DNA of 64,000 nucleotides, from positions 310,001-374,000 of the forward strand of contig CALJKW010000009.1 of NCBI GenBank assembly GCA_937980205.1, written 5' to 3'. This document shows positions 34,748 to 43,292 of the stretch, one piece after another; position 1 is the stretch's first letter, and every line of letters starts with the position of its first letter. Source of the DNA: an uncultured Myxococcales bacterium (GTDB taxonomy: Bacteria; Myxococcota; Myxococcia; Myxococcales; Myxococcaceae). The notes beneath the pieces are model-generated. The model saw only the letters and a list, made by a program, of their open reading frames with translations. It ran no database searches and was not told the origin of the DNA. The position numbers and the translations under genes were made by a program.

Positions 34748-35940
34748 ACGTGCCTCAGCGCTTCCACGGGCTTGAGCCGCATCGCCCGTACCGCGGGGAT
34801 CAACGCTCCGAGCAGCGCCGTGCAGAACGCGGTCACCGCCGCGCCGCCGAGCGCGCCCGGAAAGAGCCCGAGCTTCAGCGACGACGGCATGCGCACGCCC
34901 ATCACGTCGCCGCCGAACTGCGCGCCGAGGTCGACGGTGCCGATGCCGTACAGCACCGCTGCCGCGATGCCGACGCCGAGGGCGAACGCGAGGACACCCT
35001 GCCAGAGCGACTCGACGACGATCATCGCCAGGATTCGCCGGGGCCGGGTCCCCAGGGCGCCGAGGACTCCGAGCTCGCGGGTGCGCTCGAACACGGACAT
35101 CGTCATCGCGTTGAAGACGCCGAGGCCGACGATGAGGAAGACCACGAAATCCATGAAGCCCTGGTTCTTCCGCTTCTGATCGATCGAGGCCTTCATCTCG
35201 GGGAGCATCTCGCTCCACGACATGGCCTCGAGCGCCTTCAGGTCCAACGCCGCGCGCAGTGACGCGACCTCGCCCGAGACGTCCTCCTTCGCCTCCGGCA
35301 GCCGCACGATCAGCTGGTGCACGCCGTCGCCGAGCGCGAAGAACGACTGCGCCTCGCTGAGCGGCATCGCGACGGCGCTCGCGTCCATCTCCGCGCTGCT
35401 CGAGGTGAACGTGCCGCCGACGACGTAGCGGTCGTTCGCCACCGAGCCGTCCGCCGCCTGGCTCACGAGCACCAGCTCCGAGCCGACGCCGACGCCGAGC
35501 TCCACCGCGAGCTCGCGGCCGACGAGCACCTCGCGCTCCGCGCCGAGCTCGCGCCCCTGCTCGAGCCGGTACAGCGTGGTCGCGCCGGGCTCGACGCCGA
35601 GCACCATCACCGGCGCCGAGCGCTCGGCGCTGCCCGCGAGGCCCGCTCCGATGACGCGCTTCTCGGCCTTCGCGCCGGGCAGCGCGCCGTGGAGCTTCGC
35701 CTCGACCTGCGCGGGCTCGTGCACCACGAGGCCGATCGACGGAGCCGCCTGGTACCCCTCGGCGTGCACCTGGATGTGCCCCATGAGGCCGGCGGTGACG
35801 TCGCGGATGATCGCGTCGTTGGCGATCTCCCGGTAGCTGTAGATGCCGACGATGCCGGCGACTCCGACGCCGAGGGCCGTCATCGTGATGATCGAGCGGC
35901 GCGCGTTGCGCCACACGTTCTTCCACGCGAGCAGGAGCAT
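34744..35940 (-). CDS. FtsX/LolC-like permease, first of two
   Basis: A 398-residue permease of the same architecture as the next gene: N-terminal helix (WKNVWRNARRSIITMTALGV), periplasmic domain with GVEPGATTLYRLEQGRELG, then three helices with the signature VFERTRELGVLGALGTRPRR and the terminal PAVRAMRLKPVEALRHV. The two permeases are clear paralogues and probably form a heterodimer, as LolC and LolE do. Its ATG shares one base with the TGA of the LolA-like gene (TGATG), so it too is coupled. Confidence 0.92.
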   Translation of the reverse strand: MLLLAWKNVWRNARRSIITMTALGVGVAGIVGIYSYREIANDAIIRDVTAGLMGHIQVHAEGYQAAPSIGLVVHEPAQVEAKLHGALPGAKAEKRVIGAGLAGSAERSAPVMVLGVEPGATTLYRLEQGRELGAEREVLVGRELAVELGVGVGSELVLVSQAADGSVANDRYVVGGTFTSSSAEMDASAVAMPLSEAQSFFALGDGVHQLIVRLPEAKEDVSGEVASLRAALDLKALEAMSWSEMLPEMKASIDQKRKNQGFMDFVVFLIVGLGVFNAMTMSVFERTRELGVLGALGTRPRRILAMIVVESLWQGVLAFALGVGIAAAVLYGIGTVDLGAQFGGDVMGVRMPSSLKLGLFPGALGGAAVTAFCTALLGALIPAVRAMRLKPVEALRHV

Positions 35941-36719
35941 CAGTTGCCTCCCTGCTGCAGCCGGCGAAGGCTGAACGTGTCCTCGGGCACCTCTCCGTCG
36001 AGCTCGATCGACTCGTAGGCCATCGTCGTCGAGCGGCCCTTCTCGGCGGGGTGCATCGTCAGCTTCATCGGAAAGCTGCGCCAGCCGACCTGCTTGATGT
36101 CGGAGTACGTCATGCGCCGGGCGAGCGCGCCCTCCTCGTCGAAGAAGCGCTGCTCGAGCGGCAGGCACGTGGCGCGATCGAGCTCGAGCTCGACCTTGCC
36201 CCAGACGACCTTCGCGCCCGGCTTCGGAGTCAAGGTGACGAACCACGCCTTCCGCCCGTCGCGCTCGATGGTCTTGTTCACGACGGCGGTGAAGTCGGTC
36301 GCCATCGAGCTGCCGCGCACGAGGTCGTCGTTCGTGAAGTCCGACCCCATCCACGAGTCGCCCATCATCCCGCTCGGCAGCTTCATCACGCGGCCCGCCT
36401 GCGGCAGGTAGTTCCACAGCTGCTTCTCGCGCTTGAGCGTCATCATGCCGGTCTCGCGCGCGCCGCCCTCGAGCACGCGCACCAGCGCGAAGTCGCGGCC
36501 GCGCGACCAGAGCTTCAGCTTGATGGTGCGCTCGTACGACGGCGTCTTGATGCCCATCGTCATGACCGCGACGCTCGAGCGGCCCTCGAGCACGCGCTCG
36601 GTGCGCTGCATCAGCGGCACGACGTCGGGCGCGTCGGCGTCGCTCGGGCACGCCGGCAGATCCGGGGGAGGTGCGTCGGGCGCGGCAGCAGCGAGGAACA
36701 GCGTGAGGAGCGTCAACAC
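35940..36719 (-). CDS. LolA-like outer-membrane lipoprotein-sorting family protein
   Basis: A 259-residue exported protein from GTG 36719 (GGAGGTG seven to four bases upstream). The leader MLTLLTLFLAAAAPDAP precedes a half-barrel-type domain: RTIKLKLWSRGRDFALVRVL, GMMTLKREKQLWNYLPQAG, KLPSGMMGDSWMGSDFTNDD, and LPLEQRFFDEEGALARRMTY. The order and the WNYLPxxxxxxK...MGSDFTNDDL pattern mark the 'outer membrane lipoprotein-sorting' family related to LolA/LolB. It would carry a hydrophobic molecule across the periplasm from the permease pair. A paralogue lies at 44495-45190 in a second ABC locus. It is the first structural gene after the TetR gene. Confidence 0.88.
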   Translation of the reverse strand: MLTLLTLFLAAAAPDAPPPDLPACPSDADAPDVVPLMQRTERVLEGRSSVAVMTMGIKTPSYERTIKLKLWSRGRDFALVRVLEGGARETGMMTLKREKQLWNYLPQAGRVMKLPSGMMGDSWMGSDFTNDDLVRGSSMATDFTAVVNKTIERDGRKAWFVTLTPKPGAKVVWGKVELELDRATCLPLEQRFFDEEGALARRMTYSDIKQVGWRSFPMKLTMHPAEKGRSTTMAYESIELDGEVPEDTFSLRRLQQGGN

Positions 36720-36722
36720 GGT

Positions 36723-37334
36723 TCACCTCCGGGCAATGCGTTGCAACAGATCGATGAAGAGATCGGTGAAGGCCTCGAGCTGCGCCTCGGTCGGCACCTG
36801 GTCGCCCGGGTAGAGCGACTTGTAGAGCGACGACTTCACGGCCTCGGCGATCGCCATGAACGTGGCGATGGGGAGATCGCTGCGCAGCGCGCCGAGCGCG
36901 ACGCCACGCTCGAAGAACTCTCCGATGAACTTGCGTCCCTCGAGCATCGCGGGGCGCAGACGCTCCATGAGGGCGGCGTCGTTCAACAAGGCGTTGCCGA
37001 GGCGGATGAACGCCTCGTAACGCAGACGGTCTTGATCGAGGACCTTGAGGCGCTCGAGGCTGTTGCGCCGGAGCTCGTGCCAGAACTCGTCGGCGGTCTG
37101 CGGCATGCGCATCGCCTTGAGGAGCTCGGCCGACGTCGCCAGCTCCTCGAGGAGCATGGTCGCCGCGAGGTCCGTCTTGTCTTCGAAGTACCAGTAGAAC
37201 GAGCCCTTCGAGAACCCCGCCTCGTCGAGGATGGTGTTGAGCGAGGCCGCCTCGTAGCCGCGCGCGGCGAACTCCTTCCGCGCTGCGGCGAGCAGCTTCT
37301 GCTTCTTCTCCGGCTCGAGGTCTCGCTTCGGCAT
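36723..37334 (-). CDS. TetR family regulator of the Lol-like operon
   Basis: A 203-residue repressor. The N-terminal helix-turn-helix is typical: LAAARKEFAARGYEAASLNT then ILDEAGFSKGSFYWYFEDKTDLA (about 15-58). The C-terminal ligand domain (60-203) is helical with no obvious family-specific motif. Its stop is 3 bp before the GTG of the LolA-like gene, so regulator and transporter are one operon of six genes. Two overlapping GACC/GGTC palindromes directly before the ATG are likely its operator, which implies autoregulation and induction by a ligand, perhaps the exported lipid. Confidence 0.92.
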   Translation of the reverse strand: MPKRDLEPEKKQKLLAAARKEFAARGYEAASLNTILDEAGFSKGSFYWYFEDKTDLAATMLLEELATSAELLKAMRMPQTADEFWHELRRNSLERLKVLDQDRLRYEAFIRLGNALLNDAALMERLRPAMLEGRKFIGEFFERGVALGALRSDLPIATFMAIAEAVKSSLYKSLYPGDQVPTEAQLEAFTDLFIDLLQRIARR

Positions 37335-37339
37335 CTCTG

Positions 37340-37366
37340 GACCAGACGGTCGAGACCAACTGGTCT
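37340..37366. promoter_or_regulatory. Putative TetR operator, overlapping palindromes
   Basis: AGACCA-AC-TGGTCT (37353-37366) has 6-bp arms, and an adjoining GACC-AGAC-GGTC (37340-37351) repeats the half-site. The pair begins 6 bp upstream of the tetR-type gene ATG. Arms of the form AGACC/GGTCT are common in TetR-family operators. Binding would block the six-gene operon and could also affect the divergent gene at 37487. Confidence 0.6.
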
Positions 37367-37486
37367 ACTAACGCAAGTCATAGTAATTACCGTTGGTTGC
37401 GCGCTAAATGGCGCCCCTTCAACGGAAGATCGCCTTCGCAGTCGGCTGCGTGGACGTGACCGCCCACGAGTAGACTCGCTGCGGCC

Positions 37487-38464
37487 GTGGCCGACGCCTT
37501 CAACGGAACGTGCAGCCAGTGCGGGCGCGACGCTCCGGTCGCGTCGTTCACGCTGATGCGCAACATCGGCATGCTGGTCGCCAGGCAGTGGACCAACACC
37601 TCCGGCCTCATGTGCCGCGGCTGCGTCGACAGCACGTTCACCCGCTACACGCTGGTCTGCCTCTTCTTCGGCTGGTGGGGGATGATCTCGGCGATCGCCA
37701 CGCCCATCGCGCTGCTCGCGAACTTCTGGGCGTTCCTCACCTCGCGACGTCTGCCGACGGCCGACGGCACCCGCGCGAGCATCGCCCCCTGGCTGGTGGC
37801 CGCCTTGCCCACCGTTCCGGTCGCCTGCATCGGCGCGCTCGTGGTGCTCGCTGCGGTTGCCCCGACGCCGCCGCGCGACACGCCGGCGCCCGTCGTGACG
37901 GAGACGGCCTACGACGCTCCCGAGGACGACGCGCCCGCAGCACCCGCCCCCGTCGCGTCGCCGAAGCTGCCGCCCATCACCGCGCCGATCGGCGAGGTCG
38001 CGCGCAGCCTCGACCGCGGCGACCCCGAAGAAGCGGCGGACGCGCTGAAGAAGCTCGGCGCCCACCTCGCGCGCAAGGACCCTGCTGCCGACAAGGCGCT
38101 CGCGACGTTCGTCACGCGCCTCGAGCGCGACCTGGGGAAGGGGCAGCTGGTCGCCTACGAGCAGGCCATCAAGATGCTGCAGGAGCTGCCCAACGCGACC
38201 GACGCAGCCCGAGCCCAGAAGGCCAAGGGGCTCATCGCCGTCGCGCGCGCCCGGCTGCGCGACCAGGATGCCGCCGGCGCCCAGCTCGACTCCGAGGCTG
38301 CGCTCGAGCTGGCCCCGTCGGCGAGCGCGTGGCTGGTGAAGGGCGACGCGCTCGCGGCCCAGGGTCAGCGAGAAGACGCGGCGGCCGCCTGGCAGCACGG
38401 CCTCGACGACTTCCCGAACGACGCACAGCTCAAGGCGCGCCTGAAGAAGACGAAGGCGCGCTGA
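37487..38464 (+). CDS. Membrane protein with N-terminal Cys pairs and TPR-like C-terminus
   Basis: A 325-residue protein from GTG 37487. Residues 9-46 contain two Cys pairs (CSQCG and CRGC) like a zinc ribbon. Two or three hydrophobic segments follow (LVCLFFGWWGMISAIATPIA, PTVPVACIGALVVLAAV), then a Pro/Ala-rich linker with EDDAPAAPAP. The C-terminal ~160 residues are helical with a TPR-like end (ASAWLVKGDALAAQGQREDA). No function can be assigned. It is divergent from the TetR-led operon and convergent, with a 6-bp gap, with the SH3-domain gene. Confidence 0.7.
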   Translation: MADAFNGTCSQCGRDAPVASFTLMRNIGMLVARQWTNTSGLMCRGCVDSTFTRYTLVCLFFGWWGMISAIATPIALLANFWAFLTSRRLPTADGTRASIAPWLVAALPTVPVACIGALVVLAAVAPTPPRDTPAPVVTETAYDAPEDDAPAAPAPVASPKLPPITAPIGEVARSLDRGDPEEAADALKKLGAHLARKDPAADKALATFVTRLERDLGKGQLVAYEQAIKMLQELPNATDAARAQKAKGLIAVARARLRDQDAAGAQLDSEAALELAPSASAWLVKGDALAAQGQREDAAAAWQHGLDDFPNDAQLKARLKKTKAR

Positions 38465-38479
38465 CCGCCGTCACCGCGC
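38456..38479. terminator. Hairpin across convergent stops
   Basis: GCGCG-c-TGAC-cgcc-GTCA-c-CGCGC forms a 9-bp stem broken by one C-C mismatch and includes both stop codons of the converging genes. It would fold in each transcript; no T-tract follows. Confidence 0.4.
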
Positions 38480-39532
38480 GATGAGCGAGGCGGAGTCGAC
38501 CCAGCCCTCGTTGCCCTCGTCGTCGCGCACGAGCGTCTTGTCCTTCTTCCGCTCGAGCACGCGCAGCTTCGCTTCCTTCGCCGGCCGCGGCGGAGCGCTC
38601 GGCAGCGCCAGCGTCGTCGTCGACGTGAAGCCGTAGGTGCGGTCGAGCTCTTCGTTGCGCTTCTGCTTCCCGGTCAGCAGGTTCGACGTCATGCGCTGGA
38701 ACGCGTAGCTGCTCTCGACGTTGCCGACGCTGGTGCCGCCGCCCTCGGACTTCGCGAACGCGCGCTTGTCGGCGTCGCTCAGCCCCTCGAAGCTGTTCAC
38801 CGCCTGGGCCGCCGCGACCGCCGGCCCCTGCGCGTCGAGCTGCCGGTAGAAGTGGCTGACGACGTGCACGACCTCACCGTCTTCCCAGCGGAAGCGCACG
38901 ACCACCGGGCCCGCCCCGTACGACTTCGCCATCTGGGGGCTCGACGCGAGGACCTCGACCTTCTTCGGGTCGAGGATCTTGATCGGGAAGCTGCCGCCCT
39001 CGAGCCACCACTGCGGCTGCGACGCCTTGCGCAGGAGCACGCTCGACATCAGGTTGTCGCTCGCCTTGTCGATGGACACCGGCACGACCTCGCTCGCCGT
39101 CATCTCGCCGTTCGCGGCGATGGTGCCGGGGAACGCCTTCTCGATGACGGACTGCAGCGCCCAGTCGGTCGTGTACAGCAGGCCTCCCGCGCGGACGAAG
39201 CGCGCGATGCGCTGCACTCCGGCGTCGGGCATCGTGCCCGGGCAGTTCACCATCACCGCCATGTTCGCCTTGAGCTGAAAGTCGGCGACCTGGCTCGGCT
39301 GAATGAGGGTGAACGGCACGCCGGTGGCGCGCAAGACGCTCTCGATGTGGTCCATCTCTCCGGCGACGACGACGATGTCCTTGCCCTGCACCGACTTCAG
39401 CAGCGCGGCCTCTTCGGGCTTCTCGTTCGCGAGGCGCCGGTGCAGCAGATCGGCAGCGGCCTTCTCGCTCTTCTCGTCGGCGAAGGCACCGAGCGCGGTG
39501 AGGCACAGCAGGGCGGCGATGAGCTTCTTCAC
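38471..39532 (-). CDS. Exported GATase-like domain protein with C-terminal SH3-like domain
   Basis: A 353-residue protein from GTG 39532, with signal peptide KKLIAALLCLTALGAFA. Residues ~45-230 follow a flavodoxin/glutamine-amidotransferase-like plan (KDIVVVAGEMDHIESVL, ANMAVMVNCPGTMPDAGVQR, RFVRAGGLLYTTDWALQ), though the cysteine in VNCPG is not in a standard nucleophile elbow. The C-terminal ~35 residues (KLRVLERKKDKTLVRDDEGN ... WVDSASLI) look like a bacterial SH3 domain, usually for binding cell-wall or protein ligands. It is overlapped as GTGA by the upstream gene, which has the same type of fold, so the pair probably acts together outside the cytoplasm. Function unknown. Confidence 0.72.
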   Translation of the reverse strand: MKKLIAALLCLTALGAFADEKSEKAAADLLHRRLANEKPEEAALLKSVQGKDIVVVAGEMDHIESVLRATGVPFTLIQPSQVADFQLKANMAVMVNCPGTMPDAGVQRIARFVRAGGLLYTTDWALQSVIEKAFPGTIAANGEMTASEVVPVSIDKASDNLMSSVLLRKASQPQWWLEGGSFPIKILDPKKVEVLASSPQMAKSYGAGPVVVRFRWEDGEVVHVVSHFYRQLDAQGPAVAAAQAVNSFEGLSDADKRAFAKSEGGGTSVGNVESSYAFQRMTSNLLTGKQKRNEELDRTYGFTSTTTLALPSAPPRPAKEAKLRVLERKKDKTLVRDDEGNEGWVDSASLIAR

Positions 39533-40443
39533 GGCTGCGCCCCCTTCCCCGCCGCGGCGAGATCGGTGCGGCGCTTGCCCTGCAGGTAGCGCGCGACGTT
39601 CTCGTACCAACGCGTCGCGGTGTCCTGGTGCTGCTCCCAGTTCACGTACATGCGGGTGAAGCCGCAGTCGTAGAGCATGTTCTCGCCAGGCTTCTTCGAG
39701 ACCGCGACCAGCGACTCGTTGTTCGACGCGCGCAAGATGACGTCGAGGTCCGGCGACGGCGTCATGTGGCAGATGGTGATGCCCTCCATGATCCGCTCGA
39801 TGCCGGAGAACAGCTCGTGGTCCTGCGCGTACAGCTTGCCGTTGAGCACGCCCGAGCGGCGCAGGTCGGCGAGCTTCTGCAGGTTCCCCGACTTCTTCGC
39901 CTCCTCGACGATCTTCGCCAGCTCGCCCTGCGAGACGACGTGCACCATCTGGCCGCCGTAGAAGTCGCCGCTCATCGAGATGCCGTGCAGCGCCTTGCCG
40001 ATGACGTTGCCTTCCTGCACGTACGGGACGTTGTCGTTGAGCGAGTAGAGGCCTTTGCCCTTCGCGACGAACGCCTCGAGCTTCTTCACGTCGGAGGCGT
40101 CGAAGCTGGCGGTGCCGCCGAGGTTGCCCTGGCCGCCGCCGGAGATCATCCAGACCTGGTCGTACTTCTCGAGGTCCGGCAGGTGCTTCGGAGACACCGA
40201 GCGATCGACCTTGAAGCCCATGCGCTCGAGGATCTGCGGCACGTGGTTCAGCGGCACCGAGTCGGGCTGACCGCCCTCGCTGTACCAGGTGACCATCAGG
40301 ATCCGCTTGCCGCGGAACTCGTCGGTCTGCACCCAGCCCTTCGGGTGCTCTTTGATCTTCTCGCCGTCGTCGCCGGCCATCGCCGATGACACGGCACACA
40401 CCACCATCGCGCCCGTCAGGAGGGCGAGTCGTCCAGATTGCAT
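39529..40443 (-). CDS. Exported GATase-like (ThuA/DUF4159-type) protein
   Basis: A 304-residue protein with signal peptide RLALLTGAMVVCAVSSAMA. The mature part reads as a class I glutamine-amidotransferase-like fold: FRGKRILMVTWYSEGGQ, YDQVWMISGGGQGNLGG, LEAFVAKGKGLYSLNDNVPY, with a C-terminal aromatic stretch TRMYVNWEQHQDTATRWYEN. The usual catalytic cysteine is replaced by GGGQGN, so a binding rather than hydrolytic role is likely. It is coupled to the downstream SH3 protein and begins 28 bp inside the end of the upstream MYXO-CTERM-like gene. I cannot assign a process. Confidence 0.7.
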   Translation of the reverse strand: MQSGRLALLTGAMVVCAVSSAMAGDDGEKIKEHPKGWVQTDEFRGKRILMVTWYSEGGQPDSVPLNHVPQILERMGFKVDRSVSPKHLPDLEKYDQVWMISGGGQGNLGGTASFDASDVKKLEAFVAKGKGLYSLNDNVPYVQEGNVIGKALHGISMSGDFYGGQMVHVVSQGELAKIVEEAKKSGNLQKLADLRRSGVLNGKLYAQDHELFSGIERIMEGITICHMTPSPDLDVILRASNNESLVAVSKKPGENMLYDCGFTRMYVNWEQHQDTATRWYENVARYLQGKRRTDLAAAGKGAQP

Positions 40444-41312
40444 GGGCGGCTTTCACGAACGCCGCGCCGATTCGATCTATCGAGACGCCGCAACACCGCG
40501 AGCAGCAGCAGCGCAAACGGCAGCTCCGCGCCCGACGAGCAGCCCACGCGAAGGTGGACCGGTTCCGCCGCGCCGGGCGTCTCACCCGCGTCGGGCGCTC
40601 CGCCATCACGAACGCCCCCGTCGCTTCTTCCAGCGTCGGCCGACCCCGCGTCGGCCCGGCCCGCGTCGGCGCTGCCGCCATCGTCGACACCCGCATCCGC
40701 CGGCGCCGCACCGGCGTCGAGCGGCGCCACGCAGCTCACGACGGGCGACGGCGCCGCGCCCGCATCCGCGCGGTACAGCCACGCGCCGCGGTACGAGCTG
40801 CCGGCGTCCGCGGGCACCGACGAGACGGTGACCGTCAGCGCGCCCACGGCGTAGCCCCCCATCTGGTTCACGCCGACCGATTCATACGCCGCGCCGTACA
40901 TCGGTGCGCCCGAGGCCTCGCGCGTCGACACCCAGCCCTCGCTGATCGCGTACATCGAGAACGAGGTCGAGTAGCGGAAGTTGGCGCCGAGCGCATTGAC
41001 CGCGGCGCCGCCGGCGCCGACGTCCACGACGGTGGCGGCGCAGGTCTGGCTCGCGAGCTGCGGCGCCCAGCAGCTGAACAGCTGCAGCACGTCGTCGGCG
41101 TTCGCCCAGACCCAGCCGGCGAGCGCGCCGGTGCAGGGGCCGCCGCCCCCGACCGGGCACTGCGCGGCGAGCTGGTCCCACGTGATGCCGTTGTACGCGG
41201 GCTGCCGCATCCACACGCGGCCGTCACCGCCGTCACACGCGAAGGCCGGAGCCGAGCCGAGCGCCGCAGCGGCGAGAGCCAACGCGAGCGGGAGCTGTCG
41301 CCGACGTCGCAT
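40416..41312 (-). CDS. Surface protein with DAG-rich linker and MYXO-CTERM-like tail
   Basis: A 298-residue exported protein. The signal peptide QLPLALALAAAALGSAPAFA is followed by a cysteine-containing domain (about 28-200) with GRVWMRQPAYNGITWDQLAA and several Cys residues that could form disulfides. A 60-residue linker of repeated Asp-Ala-Gly triplets follows (SADAGRADAGSADAGRSDGG), then VGCSSGAELPFALLLLAVLRR, a MYXO-CTERM-like sorting tail. Unusually, about 20 residues (DRSNRRGVRESRPCNLDDSP) extend past the Arg cluster, and this tail overlaps the start of the next gene by 28 bp. The domain itself was not recognised. Confidence 0.72.
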   Translation of the reverse strand: MRRRRQLPLALALAAAALGSAPAFACDGGDGRVWMRQPAYNGITWDQLAAQCPVGGGGPCTGALAGWVWANADDVLQLFSCWAPQLASQTCAATVVDVGAGGAAVNALGANFRYSTSFSMYAISEGWVSTREASGAPMYGAAYESVGVNQMGGYAVGALTVTVSSVPADAGSSYRGAWLYRADAGAAPSPVVSCVAPLDAGAAPADAGVDDGGSADAGRADAGSADAGRSDGGVRDGGAPDAGETPGAAEPVHLRVGCSSGAELPFALLLLAVLRRLDRSNRRGVRESRPCNLDDSPS

Positions 41313-41435
41313 CGACCGCAACGGTACCACGCAGCGTGAGGGCGCTCGGGTGGTGGCGAGCGCGTGCTGCCACGCGCGCAAGACTTGCGCGGAGAGCTCG
41401 CCGACGGCGAGGCGCTTCGTCACCTGCGCGAGCGT

Positions 41436-43208
41436 TCACCCTTCCAGCTTCGGGTGCCGCAGCGGGGCGAGGTAGCGCACGTTCTCGCGCAGCGTCTTGC
41501 CCCACAGCTTTCGGCGGCCCTTGTAGTCCTCGAGCACTTCCTTCGGCAGGTGGTGGTCGGGCCCGAACTCGATGACGGGCTCGCCGTCCTTCAGCACGGC
41601 CGTGCCGTCGGGGTTCTTCTTGATCGTGTACTCGAGGAAGCCGTTGAGCGGATCCGCGAGGTCCTTGTCGAGCTCGCCGAGCAGGTCCTGCGCCAGCTGC
41701 GTCGACTTCACCACCGCGCCGAGCTCGCTGTTCACGTAGCCCGAGAGCAAGTCGAGGTTGTACGTCGAGATGAACGCGTCGGTGCCGTCGACGACCGCCG
41801 ACTTGGTGTGGAACTTCCGCTCGCCCGTCGCGACGAACACGCGCGCGTTCGGAGCCCGCGCGAGGATCATCGGCCAGTCTTCGAGGAAGAACGCCTGCGT
41901 CTGCGCCGAGTCCGTCGACAGCGGGCTGTTCGTGATGATGTCGATCTTCACGCCGCGCTTCGACGCCGCTTCGATCTCCACCAGCATCGCCTCGGTGAGC
42001 ACCACGTACGGGTTCTCGATCACCACGCGCGTCTTCGCGGCGCGGATCATGTCCGTCATCGCCGTCGCCATGCCGTTGATGCGGCCGTTCGCGGCCGACG
42101 TCTGATCGATGACCTTCGCCTCGGTCTGACGCTCGGGCAGCGCTCCGGAGTGGAACGTGCGGTTGCTGCCCCGCGTCTCGACCTGGCCCGCGAGCTGCTC
42201 GGCCTGCGCGAGCAGGAACCTCCGATCGTTGTCCGACGGCTTGCGGTCGATGAACGCCGGCAGCGCCGCGATCGCCTTCTCGACCAGCTCGGCCGCCACC
42301 GCGCTGCGAGCCGCAGGGTCAGCGCGCAGCCGCGTCTTCTCGGCCTCGCTGAACGGCGGAGCCTTCAGCCAGTAATCCATCATCTTCGCCGTGCCGATGA
42401 GCTGGATGTCCTTCTTGTCCCAGTTCCCGAACATGTCCTTCTTCACGGGGACCGAGATGTCCTTGTTGTCGAACTCGAGCTCGAACGCCTTGGTGAGGCC
42501 GCGCGCGGTGAACTCGCCGGAGAGCGACACGTCCATGTCGCGCCACGCGCCCTTCAGGTCCTTCGGGTGAGCGAAGTACTCGATGCCGATGTTGCGGCCG
42601 CCGGTGATGCCGTCGCGGCCGTCGACGACCAGGATCTTGTCGTGGTTCGACGCCAGCGCCGAGTAGTCGGCCTTGAACAGCTTCGCCGGGCGCTGGTGAA
42701 TCGGGTGGTAGATCGAGACCTCGGCGCCGTGGTTCACGAGCTCCTGCAGGAAGTCTTTCCCGCGCAGCGGCATCTTGAACCCGTGCGTGCCGAACGTGTC
42801 GGCCATCGCGTCGGTCATCGCCCGCACCTTCACGCCGCTCATCTGCTTCTCGAGCATCGCCCCCAGGAACGCGAAGCCGTACACGTCCTTCTCGAGGATG
42901 AAGTACTGCGTGTCGATGGTCGACTTCGCGTTCTGGAGCATGTCCCAGCGCGCGTTCCACGCGTCGAGGTTGGTGGAGAGCACGCGCGCCTTCGCCGGGC
43001 CTCCGCCGACCGTCGGCATGTTCTTGAAGACCGCGTCGAGCGACGGCAGCGTCCCCGGCTTCATCGGCTCGAACGTGCTCGCCTCCGTCGCGCGCGACGT
43101 GGCCTCGCGTGCGCGCTGCCGGGGCGCCGGGAGCTTCGGCTGCTTCTTCTTCGGGGGAGCTGCTTTCGCGGACTTCGGAGTCTTCGAACCGACGTGGCGA
43201 ATGCCCAT
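41436..43208 (-). CDS. Phospholipase D family protein (two HKD motifs)
   Basis: A 590-residue protein from ATG 43208; a GTG two codons earlier also reads. A basic, proline-rich N-terminus of ~50 residues (KSAKAAPPKKKQPKLPAPRQ) precedes the PLD fold. The first catalytic motif is NHDKILVVDGRDGITGGRN (His189, Lys191, Asp196) and the second is FHTKSAVVDGTDAFISTYN (His467, Lys469, Asp474). The two HKD halves form one active site that hydrolyses or transfers phosphatidyl groups, as in phospholipase D or cardiolipin synthase. No transmembrane helix was seen, unlike most cardiolipin synthases, so a soluble or peripheral phospholipase is favoured. It is divergent from the PilZ gene. Confidence 0.9.
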   Translation of the reverse strand: MGIRHVGSKTPKSAKAAPPKKKQPKLPAPRQRAREATSRATEASTFEPMKPGTLPSLDAVFKNMPTVGGGPAKARVLSTNLDAWNARWDMLQNAKSTIDTQYFILEKDVYGFAFLGAMLEKQMSGVKVRAMTDAMADTFGTHGFKMPLRGKDFLQELVNHGAEVSIYHPIHQRPAKLFKADYSALASNHDKILVVDGRDGITGGRNIGIEYFAHPKDLKGAWRDMDVSLSGEFTARGLTKAFELEFDNKDISVPVKKDMFGNWDKKDIQLIGTAKMMDYWLKAPPFSEAEKTRLRADPAARSAVAAELVEKAIAALPAFIDRKPSDNDRRFLLAQAEQLAGQVETRGSNRTFHSGALPERQTEAKVIDQTSAANGRINGMATAMTDMIRAAKTRVVIENPYVVLTEAMLVEIEAASKRGVKIDIITNSPLSTDSAQTQAFFLEDWPMILARAPNARVFVATGERKFHTKSAVVDGTDAFISTYNLDLLSGYVNSELGAVVKSTQLAQDLLGELDKDLADPLNGFLEYTIKKNPDGTAVLKDGEPVIEFGPDHHLPKEVLEDYKGRRKLWGKTLRENVRYLAPLRHPKLEG

Positions 43209-43292
43209 GCGCACACCCGTCTACTACAGCCCCCCTTGAACCCCCAGCCCACCATTGGCCACAATTCTGGCCTCCCACGGGGGTGTTGAATC

